A DNA stretch of 6,315 nucleotides from Mxb001 sp044360385. Its GTDB lineage: Bacteria > Actinomycetota > Actinomycetes > S36-B12. The notes under the pieces are model-generated. The model made no database searches. It saw only the letters and a list, made by a program, of their open reading frames with translations, and had not been told where the DNA came from. The DNA lies in NCBI GenBank assembly GCA_044360385.1, contig JBIKKK010000124.1:1-6315 (forward strand), given 5' to 3'. Below, one piece after another: positions 1 through 5,762 of this stretch; positions within the stretch are counted from its first letter, which is position 1, and every line of letters starts with the position of its first letter. A program made the position numbers and the translations under genes.

Positions 1-3000
1 CGCCGACCGGCTCGGGCAAGACCCTCGCGGCCTTCCTGTCGGCCATCGACGACCTGGTCGCGGACCCCGTCGCTCGCGACGCGGTGACCGGCCCGCGCGT
101 GCTCTACGTCTCACCGCTCAAGGCGCTCGCCGTCGACATCGAGCGCAACCTGCGCGCGCCACTCGCAGGCATCCAACGTGAGTCGCAGCGCCTCGGCCTG
201 CCGGTGCCCGACATCCGCGTCGGCGTACGCACTGGCGACACCCCCGCAGATGAACGACGCCGCATGACCGCCTCACCGCCCGACATCCTCATCACCACTC
301 CCGAGTCACTCTTCCTCCTTCTTACGTCGCAAGCGCGATCGATCCTCGGCGATGTGCGCACCGTGATCATCGACGAGGTGCACGCACTCGCCGGCACCAA
401 GCGCGGCGCCCACCTCGCCCTCTCGCTCGAGCGCCTCGATCAATTGCGCGGCAGCCCGGGACAGCGCATCGGGCTCTCCGCCACGGTCGAGCCCCACGCT
501 GAGGTCGCGCGCTTCCTCCGACCGCAGGGCGAGGTCGCGATCGTCGCTCCTCCCGCCGAGAAGTCGTGGGATCTCTCGGTCATCGTGCCTGTCCCAGATA
601 TGACGGCGATGGGTGAGGAATTGGACATCGACGGGTCGGCAGCCGCTGACCCTCGACGCACGACGATCTGGCCGCATGTCGAGGAGCGTGTCGTCGACCT
701 GGTGTCGCAGGAGCGCTCGAGCATCGTCTTCGCCAACTCCCGCGGCCTGGCCGAGCGACTCACGGGTCGGCTCAACGAGGTCGCAGAGGAGCGCGGGCTC
801 GACCTGCCGCTGGCGCGCGCCCACCACGGCTCGGTGAGCCGCGAGCAGCGCGCGATCATCGAGGAGGACCTCAAGGCCGCGCGCCTGCCCGCCGTGGTCG
901 CCACCTCCACCCTGGAGCTCGGCATCGACATGGGCGCGGTCGACCTCGTCGTACAGGTCGAGTCCCCACCCAGCGTCGCGAGCGGACTGCAGCGCGTGGG
1001 CCGTGCAGGCCACCAGGTCGGTGCGATCAGCCGCGGCGTCGTCTTCCCGAAGTACCGCGGCGATCTCCTGCAGGCGGCCGTCGTCGTCGAGCGCATGCGC
1101 GCAGGTGCCATCGAGCCACTGCGCGTGCCGGCCAACCCGCTCGATGTACTTGCCCAGCAGATCATCGCCATGGTCGCGATGGACACGTGGGAGGTCGAGG
1201 ATCTCTACGACGTCGTACGCCGCGCCGCGCCCTATCGCGATCTCCCGCGCGATGCCTACCTCGCCGTGCTCGACATGCTCGCCGGCCGCTACCCGGGCGA
1301 TGACTTCGCCGAGCTGAAGCCACGCATCGTCTGGGATCGCACCACGGGAGAGATCACGGCGCGCCCCGGCGCGCAGCGTCTCGCCGTCACCAGCGGGGGC
1401 ACCATCCCCGACCGCGGCCTCTACGCCGTCTATCTCATCGGCACAACCTCGCGCGTGGGCGAGCTCGACGAGGAAATGGTCTACGAGTCGCGCGTGGGTG
1501 ATGTCTTCGCACTCGGCGCGACCTCGTGGCGGATCGAGGAGATCACGCCTGATCGTGTGTGGGTCTCCCCCGCGCCCGGCCAGCCCGCGAAACTGCCCTT
1601 CTGGCACGGCGACTCGGTCGGCCGGCCCATCGAGCTCGGGCGTGCGGTCGGGGAGTTCCTGCGCACCGCCCGTGACCCCGAGACCACGCGCGCGCACCTC
1701 GCCGAATCCGGTCTTGATGCCTGGGCCATGGACAACCTCGTGGCCTACCTGGAGGAGCAGCGCGCCGCAACCGGCCGCCTGCCCGATGACCGCACCATCG
1801 TCGTCGAGAGATTCCGCGACGAGCTCGGTGACTGGCGCGTCGCCATCCACTCCCCCTTCGGCGCGCGGGTGCACGCCCCCTGGGCGCTCGCCATCGGCCA
1901 GCGCCTCCTCGCCGAGCACGGCATCGAGCCCCAGGTCATGCACTCCGACGACGGCATCGTCATCCGCCTTCCCGACACCCTCGACGAGACGGGCGTGTCG
2001 ATCGCCGACCTGCTCGTCATCGACCCCGAAGACATCGATGCGATCGTGCAGCGCGAGGTGGGCGGATCATCCCTGTTTGCTGGCCGCTTCCGCGAGTGCG
2101 CCGCGCGCGCCCTGCTGCTCCCCCGCCGCATGCCCGGCAAGCGCAGCCCGCTCTGGCAGCAGCGCCAGCGCTCGCAGCACCTGCTGTCCGTCGCCTCGCG
2201 CTACCCGGATTTCCCCATCGTGCTCGAGGCGGTGCGCGAGTGCGTGCTCGATGTCTACGACGTCCCAGCCCTGCGCGATTTGCTCGCCCAGGTGCGCGAC
2301 GGTCGCGTCAAGGTCGTGGACGTCGTTACCGACCAGCCGTCGCCATTTGCCCAGTCGCTGGTCTTCGGCTACGTCGCCGCCTTCCTCTACGAGGGCGACT
2401 CGCCCCTCGCCGAGCGCAGATCCGCCGCGCTCACCCTCGATGCCGACCTGCTCGGGCAGCTCCTCGGACCCACTCCCCTGCGCGACCTACTCGACGCCGA
2501 TGCGATCGAGGAGGTCGCTCGCGCCGTCGGCCGGTGGGAGCCTGCACCGCGGGATGCCGAGGACGTCGCTGACCTGCTGCGCGTCATCGGCCCGCTGGAC
2601 GCTGAAGCACGCGCAGCGCGCGGTATCGACGAGGCGTGGGTCACCCATCTCATCGACGCGAGACGCGCCATCACCGTCCGTATCGCAGGACGCGAGCACG
2701 CCGCCGCGATCGAGGACGCCGGTCGCCTCCGCGACGCCCTCGGCGTGGCACTGCCCCCGGGCATCCCCGATGCCTTCCTTGAGATCGCAGCCGATCCACT
2801 CGGCGATCTCGTCGCGCGCTACGCGCGCACGCACGGCCCCTTCACCGCGACCGACCTCGCCGACGCGCTGGGCCTGGGTGTCTCCGTCGCCGAGCAAGCG
2901 CTACGCCGCCTCGAGGTGGACGGCCGCGTGGTCTCCGGCGGCTTCCGCCCCGGGACCGCAGGCACGGAGTGGTGTGACCGTGACGTGCTGCGACGCATCC

Positions 3001-4271
3001 GCCGGCGCAGCGTCGCCGCGCTGCGCGAGGAGATGGAGCCGCTCCCCTCCGACACCCTCGTCGACTTCCTGCCAGCCTGGCAGGGGCTGCCCGACAGGGG
3101 CGACTCTGCCGGCCCGCCGGGCCTCATCGAGCCCGGGACGGGCGTCGATGCCGTCTACGCCGCCATCGAGTCGCTCGCAGGCTGCCCGCTGCCCGCGAGC
3201 CAACTCGAGTCGGCGATCCTGCCCGCCCGCGTGCGCGACTACGCGCCCACGATGCTCGACGAACTCCTCACCCGCGGAGAAATCGCCTGGTGGGGTGCAG
3301 GCGAGTTGCCCGGCGACGACGCCTGGGTGTGCTTCGCCCCCGCCGACCTCGCACCGCTTTTCGTGCCCGCACCCATCGATGTAGATGGCGAACTCGAGCG
3401 CCGCATCGTCGAACTGCTCGGGCGGCGCGGCGCGAGATTCCTCCGCGAGATCGCCGAGGAGCTATCGCGCGAGGCGCTTGTGCCCGAAGCCGAGGTGGCG
3501 CGCGCCCTGCGCGACCTCGCCTGGTCCGGCCACATCACCAATGACACGTGGGAGCCCATGCGCCGGGGCGCGCCCCGCAAGCCCACGCGCCCGCCGCGAC
3601 TTCGCTCACGGGGCCGACGCCCCGCGCGTGAGCCACTCGGCGGCCGCTGGTCGCAGGTCGTCGCGCGTGACCCTTCAGATACCGCTCGCCACCTCGCTGC
3701 TATCGAAGGTCTCCTTCACCGCAACGGCATCGTCACACGCGAGGCCGTCAGCTCCGCAGGCTTGCCCGGAGGATTCGCCGCGGCGTACCGGATCCTGAGC
3801 GCCATGGAGGAGGCCGGTCGCTGCCGTCGCGTCTACGCCCTGGAGGGTCAGGGCGCCGCACAGTTCGCCCTCCCAGGCGCCCTCGACATGCTGCGCGCCC
3901 TTCACGCCGATGCGCACGCACGCACACTCGCGACCGCCGACCCCGCGCAGCCCTACGGCGCGCTGCTGCCCTGGCCCGATGCGGCGACTCGCCCCAGTCG
4001 CACTGCAGGGTCCTGGGTGACCCTGCGCAATCGCGCGCCCGTGCTCTACCTCGCTCGCGGGCGTCGCTCACTCATCACATGGGACGCAGAGGCCGACGCG
4101 CTCACCGAAGCGGCTCGGTCGCTGGCACACGCCCTTCGGGGCCAGTCGGTCACCGTGCAGCGCATCGACGGCGTCGAGTTCGCGGAAATCCCCGCCGATG
4201 ACGTGCGGCTCGCCGCACTCGCCGCCGCAGGTTTTGCCCGCACCCCGAGCGGCCTGCGCCTGCGGACCTGA
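1..4271 (+). CDS. lhr: ATP-dependent DNA repair helicase Lhr, 5'-truncated by window edge
   Basis: Lhr is a superfamily 2, 3'-to-5' ssDNA translocase and RNA:DNA/DNA helicase used in DNA repair; it acts in the cytoplasm on the chromosome. The frame is open from base 3 (1422 residues visible). Actinobacterial Lhr proteins are about 1500 residues, so roughly 45-50 N-terminal residues are missing; the GTG at 84 is internal, because Walker A (PTGSGKT, 3-23) precedes it in frame. Helicase motifs follow in order: SPLKALA (about 113-132), TTPESL (about 291-310), DEVH (372-383), SAT (477-485), TSTLELGID (about 903-930), QRVGRAGH (990-1013). Next come the winged-helix and beta-barrel parts of the Lhr core (GGTIPDRG near 1395; PFW with Trp at 1602-1604, possibly the DNA-stacking Trp), the DEAD/H-associated domain (about 1790-2330, with RRMPGKRSPLW), and a long C-terminal region with predicted winged helices. 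An Arg/Pro-rich linker (3558-3644) leads to GGRWSQ and the terminal YLARGRRSLITW segment. No stop or frameshift is seen. In mycobacteria lhr is DNA-damage inducible and adjacent to nei. Confidence 0.96.
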   Translation, partial: PTGSGKTLAAFLSAIDDLVADPVARDAVTGPRVLYVSPLKALAVDIERNLRAPLAGIQRESQRLGLPVPDIRVGVRTGDTPADERRRMTASPPDILITTPESLFLLLTSQARSILGDVRTVIIDEVHALAGTKRGAHLALSLERLDQLRGSPGQRIGLSATVEPHAEVARFLRPQGEVAIVAPPAEKSWDLSVIVPVPDMTAMGEELDIDGSAAADPRRTTIWPHVEERVVDLVSQERSSIVFANSRGLAERLTGRLNEVAEERGLDLPLARAHHGSVSREQRAIIEEDLKAARLPAVVATSTLELGIDMGAVDLVVQVESPPSVASGLQRVGRAGHQVGAISRGVVFPKYRGDLLQAAVVVERMRAGAIEPLRVPANPLDVLAQQIIAMVAMDTWEVEDLYDVVRRAAPYRDLPRDAYLAVLDMLAGRYPGDDFAELKPRIVWDRTTGEITARPGAQRLAVTSGGTIPDRGLYAVYLIGTTSRVGELDEEMVYESRVGDVFALGATSWRIEEITPDRVWVSPAPGQPAKLPFWHGDSVGRPIELGRAVGEFLRTARDPETTRAHLAESGLDAWAMDNLVAYLEEQRAATGRLPDDRTIVVERFRDELGDWRVAIHSPFGARVHAPWALAIGQRLLAEHGIEPQVMHSDDGIVIRLPDTLDETGVSIADLLVIDPEDIDAIVQREVGGSSLFAGRFRECAARALLLPRRMPGKRSPLWQQRQRSQHLLSVASRYPDFPIVLEAVRECVLDVYDVPALRDLLAQVRDGRVKVVDVVTDQPSPFAQSLVFGYVAAFLYEGDSPLAERRSAALTLDADLLGQLLGPTPLRDLLDADAIEEVARAVGRWEPAPRDAEDVADLLRVIGPLDAEARAARGIDEAWVTHLIDARRAITVRIAGREHAAAIEDAGRLRDALGVALPPGIPDAFLEIAADPLGDLVARYARTHGPFTATDLADALGLGVSVAEQALRRLEVDGRVVSGGFRPGTAGTEWCDRDVLRRIRRRSVAALREEMEPLPSDTLVDFLPAWQGLPDRGDSAGPPGLIEPGTGVDAVYAAIESLAGCPLPASQLESAILPARVRDYAPTMLDELLTRGEIAWWGAGELPGDDAWVCFAPADLAPLFVPAPIDVDGELERRIVELLGRRGARFLREIAEELSREALVPEAEVARALRDLAWSGHITNDTWEPMRRGAPRKPTRPPRLRSRGRRPAREPLGGRWSQVVARDPSDTARHLAAIEGLLHRNGIVTREAVSSAGLPGGFAAAYRILSAMEEAGRCRRVYALEGQGAAQFALPGALDMLRALHADAHARTLATADPAQPYGALLPWPDAATRPSRTAGSWVTLRNRAPVLYLARGRRSLITWDAEADALTEAARSLAHALRGQSVTVQRIDGVEFAEIPADDVRLAALAAAGFARTPSGLRLRT

Positions 4272-4281
4272 CGCTCACGCC

Positions 4282-4287
4282 TATGCT
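4282..4287 (+). promoter_or_regulatory. Predicted -10 box (TATGCT) for a leaderless rrf2-family transcript
   Basis: TATGCT matches four of six positions of TATAAT and fits the actinobacterial TAnnnT pattern. Its last T is followed by exactly six bases (CGGGCC) and then the ATG at 4294, so transcription would begin at the A of the start codon. There is no purine-rich Shine-Dalgarno sequence before that ATG, which agrees with leaderless translation. No convincing -35 box lies 16-19 bases upstream, in the end of lhr. Read-through from lhr is also possible, as the gap is only 22 bases and holds no terminator. Confidence 0.6.
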
Positions 4288-4293
4288 CGGGCC

Positions 4294-4743
4294 ATGCGAC
4301 TGCCGGGGCGGACCGACTACGCCCTGCGCGCTGCCCTCGAGCTTGCGGCCTCGCCTGACGGCCCCGTCACCACCGACGAGTTGTCGCATCGCCAGAGCAT
4401 CCCGACGTCCTATCTCGGTGCGATCCTTGCCGAACTGCGCAAGGCCGGCATCGTGCGCGCACGGCGCGGCCCCGAGGGCGGCTGGACCCTCGCCCGCCCT
4501 GCGGCCGAGATCACCCTCGCCGACGTGATCCGGGCAATCGACGGCGCGCTCACCCATGTCGCCGGTGCCCGGCCCGAGGACCTCCACTACTCCGGCGCGG
4601 CGGCCGGCCTCCCCCAGGTGCTGGTCGCCCTGCGCGCAGCCGAACGGCAGATCCTGGAGGCGGTGAGCCTCGCCGACGTCGTGGAGGAGCATCTGCCCGC
4701 ACGCGTGCGCAAGCTGACTGAAAACCCGGCCGCCTGGCACTGA
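4294..4743 (+). CDS. Rrf2-family transcriptional regulator without Fe-S ligands (Rv1287/CymR-like)
   Basis: This is a 149-residue DNA-binding repressor of the Rrf2 family, probably dimeric and cytoplasmic. The start MRLPGRTDYALRAALELA is the usual Rrf2 N-terminus. The winged-helix domain follows: helix-turn-helix at about residues 26-50 (SIPTSYLGAILAELRKAGIV), then the wing RRGPEGGWTLARP (58-69) and ITLADVIRAIDG (73-84), the family signature. An in-frame extension back to 4198 exists but would overlap lhr by 74 bases and lacks family sequence. The C-terminal part (DLHYSG near 96-101, LADVV at 126-130) recalls the mycobacterial Rv1287 type, encoded beside the sulfate-assimilation genes cysD/cysN. 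No cysteine is present, so the [2Fe-2S] ligand set of IscR, NsrR or RsrR is absent; any signal must come through a small ligand or a protein partner, as with CymR and CysK. The next gene is a TSUP permease with a palindrome over its promoter, so control of that gene is likely. The target and sensed signal are inferred; the family is clear. Confidence 0.93.
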   Translation: MRLPGRTDYALRAALELAASPDGPVTTDELSHRQSIPTSYLGAILAELRKAGIVRARRGPEGGWTLARPAAEITLADVIRAIDGALTHVAGARPEDLHYSGAAAGLPQVLVALRAAERQILEAVSLADVVEEHLPARVRKLTENPAAWH

Positions 4744-4790
4744 CCCCGCGACACGGCCCTGGCCCTGCCCTCCCCTAGCCGCGCCCCGTG
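4744..4790 (+). other. Short C/T-rich spacer downstream of the Rrf2 gene
   Basis: Between the Rrf2 stop codon and the palindrome lies a stretch rich in C and poor in A, with runs such as GGCCCTGGCCCTGCCC. I see no stem-loop followed by T residues, so no intrinsic terminator. C-rich, unstructured RNA can load Rho, so Rho-dependent termination of the upstream transcript is possible, but nothing here proves it. Confidence 0.25.
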
Positions 4791-4819
4791 CTATTGTCAC
4801 CTAACACAGGTGACAATAG
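4791..4819. promoter_or_regulatory. Perfect 12-5-12 inverted repeat, candidate Rrf2 operator
   Basis: The left arm CTATTGTCACCT (4791-4802) and right arm AGGTGACAATAG (4808-4819) are exact reverse complements, separated by AACAC. All 12 pairs match, and symmetry stops at the next base on each side. The arms have 5 G/C in 12, clearly AT-richer than the flanks. The element spans the predicted -35 and touches the first three bases of the predicted -10 of the permease gene, the usual place for a repressor site. Its size (29 bases) suits a dimeric winged-helix protein, and the gene just upstream encodes one. No T-run follows, so it is not an intrinsic terminator, although its RNA could form a hairpin. 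That it is a regulatory site is likely; that the Rrf2 protein binds it is inference. Confidence 0.82.
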
Positions 4820-4822
4820 GGT
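4794..4822 (+). promoter_or_regulatory. Predicted promoter of the TSUP permease gene
   Basis: A -35 box TTGTCA (4794-4799, five of six to TTGACA) and a -10 box TAGGGT (4817-4822, fits TAnnnT) are separated by the ideal 17 bases. Transcription would start at about 4829-4831, giving a leader of roughly 23-25 bases before the ATG at 4854. The inverted repeat covers the -35, the spacer and the start of the -10, so bound repressor would block RNA polymerase. Confidence 0.65.
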
Positions 4823-4844
4823 CCATCCCCGGACCCCGGAGTGA

Positions 4845-4849
4845 CGGAG
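4845..4849 (+). promoter_or_regulatory. Ribosome binding site of the TSUP gene (CGGAG, duplicated)
   Basis: CGGAG at 4845-4849 lies 4 bases before the ATG at 4854. The same CGGAG occurs at 4837-4841, 12 bases before the ATG. The two copies are 8 bases apart and bracket the usual spacing, so either could pair with 16S rRNA. They fix the ATG at 4854 as the start and contrast with the apparently leaderless genes on either side. Confidence 0.6.
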
Positions 4850-4853
4850 ACCC

Positions 4854-5762
4854 ATGACCGGCCTCATCTTCATCGCCCTCGCCGGCTTCGGCGCATCCTT
4901 CATTGACGGCGCACTCGGCATGGGCTTCGGAGTCACCTCGACCACCCTGCTCCTCGCCGTGGGCCTCACCCCCGCGCTTGCGTCGGCATCTGTCCACCTC
5001 GCCAAGCTCGGCACCGCCGCCGCCTCAGGGGCGTCCCACGCCCGCTTCGGCAATGTCGACTGGGCCGGCGTACGGCGCATCGGACTGCCCGGCGCCGTCG
5101 GCGCGTTTATCGGCGCCACCGTCTTGTCGAACCTCTCCACCAAGGCGGCGCTGCCCTTCACCGGGACCCTGCTCTTCGTCCTCGGCCTCTACATCGTCAT
5201 CCGCTTCGTCATGGGCCGTGCACCGCGCCGCAAGCCCGGGACCCCGGGCAACCGCCTGATGATCCCGCTCGGCCTCGTCGGTGGATTTGTCGACGCGACA
5301 GGTGGCGGAGGCTGGGGCCCGGTGACCACACCCACGCTCCTCGCTGATGGGCGCCTGACCCCAGCACGCGTCGTGGGCACGGTCAACACCGCCGAGTTCA
5401 TCGTCGCCCTGGCCGCGAGCCTGGGCTTCCTCATCGGCCTGGGTACCGCCGGGATCGACCTTGGGATCGTCCTGGCGCTGCTTATCGGCGGCGTGATCGC
5501 TGCGCCCCTGGCAGCCTGGCTGGTGCGCTTCCTCAACGCGCGCATCCTCGGTGTCGTCGTGGGCTGCTTCATCCTGCTGCTCAATGCCCGCCTTATTCTC
5601 ACGGCGATCGGTGCCGGCCCTGCGGCGTGGTGGACGGTCTACGCCGTGCTTTTCACTGTGAGCGCCGTCGCCATCACCTACGTCGTACGGCTCGTGCGCC
5701 GCGACAAGGGGACGCCCGCACCCGAGACATCGGAGCAGGGTCCAGAATCGGTGCATGCCTGA
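4854..5762 (+). CDS. TSUP (TauE/SafE/CysZ-like) membrane permease, sulfur-compound transport likely
   Basis: This 302-residue integral membrane protein belongs to the TSUP family (TauE/SafE, Pfam PF01925), whose members move sulfite, sulfate, sulfonates and related organosulfur anions. The two half-repeats typical of the family are visible: FIDGALGMGFG at residues 16-26, followed by SVHLAKLGTAAASGASH (46-62) and FGNVDW (65-70); and GGFVDATGGGGWGP at 143-156, followed by VVGTVNTAEF (173-182). About eight or nine hydrophobic segments can be picked out (near 4-26, 28-48, 76-94, 100-120, 134-150, 180-197, 202-224, 231-252, 258-280). A basic loop RAPRRKPG lies at 122-129 and a hydrophilic tail at 281-302. 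The sequence is closest, from memory, to the TSUP permeases of actinobacterial sulfate-assimilation clusters (C. glutamicum CysZ type). The preceding Rrf2 gene and the promoter palindrome suggest regulated expression. The ATG has a good ribosome site, and the end overlaps the next gene by 8 bases. Substrate and direction of transport cannot be read from sequence. Confidence 0.92.
   Translation: MTGLIFIALAGFGASFIDGALGMGFGVTSTTLLLAVGLTPALASASVHLAKLGTAAASGASHARFGNVDWAGVRRIGLPGAVGAFIGATVLSNLSTKAALPFTGTLLFVLGLYIVIRFVMGRAPRRKPGTPGNRLMIPLGLVGGFVDATGGGGWGPVTTPTLLADGRLTPARVVGTVNTAEFIVALAASLGFLIGLGTAGIDLGIVLALLIGGVIAAPLAAWLVRFLNARILGVVVGCFILLLNARLILTAIGAGPAAWWTVYAVLFTVSAVAITYVVRLVRRDKGTPAPETSEQGPESVHA
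5743..5748 (+). promoter_or_regulatory. Possible internal -10 box (CAGAAT) for leaderless nei2
   Basis: CAGAAT matches four of six positions of TATAAT and ends exactly six bases before the nei2 ATG at 5755, the same geometry as the box before the Rrf2 gene. No Shine-Dalgarno lies at proper distance (GGAG at 5732-5735 is 19 bases away). The first base is C instead of the strongly preferred T, and no -35 is evident, so this is weaker than the Rrf2 case. The box lies inside the permease coding region; translational coupling through the 8-base overlap is the alternative. Confidence 0.4.

Noticed and set aside
84..86. GTG at 84 as the lhr start codon
   Set aside because: The Walker A motif lies upstream in the same open frame at 3-23, so the gene begins before the window.
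306..1943. Long open frame (545 codons) on the minus strand inside lhr
   Set aside because: It is antisense to the conserved helicase core, where every motif is readable on the + strand. Long antisense open frames are usual in GC-rich genes, and the product is rich in Asp, Gly, Ala and Arg with no recognisable domain.
1498..3384. Open frame of 628 codons on the + strand in another frame of lhr
   Set aside because: The product is a low-complexity string of Ser, Pro, Arg and Ala, typical of a shifted frame over GC-rich codons. The lhr frame is continuous through the region, so there is no frameshift to explain.
4198..4293. N-terminal extension of the Rrf2 protein to an upstream ATG at 4198
   Set aside because: The extra 32 residues would be inside lhr and have no family resemblance. 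The ATG at 4294 gives the standard Rrf2 N-terminus and has a -10 box at the right distance.
4150..4800. 216-codon minus-strand frame across the Rrf2 gene
   Set aside because: It lies antisense to a clear Rrf2 gene and reaches into the palindrome. It has no family signature and no ribosome site.
4788..4816. Divergent promoter on the minus strand (TTGTCA-17-TAGCAC)
   Set aside because: The -35 box appears on both strands only because the element is symmetric. The -10 is poor and the Rrf2 gene it would face is on the + strand.
4791..4822. Palindrome as a rho-independent terminator of the Rrf2 gene
   Set aside because: The stem is good but is followed by GGTCCATCCCC, without a T-run, and the arms are AT-richer than flanking DNA. 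A promoter overlaps it.
5315..5330. Second half-site (GGTGAC) inside the permease gene
   Set aside because: Only six bases match, there is no inverted partner, and such hexamers are expected by chance in this composition.
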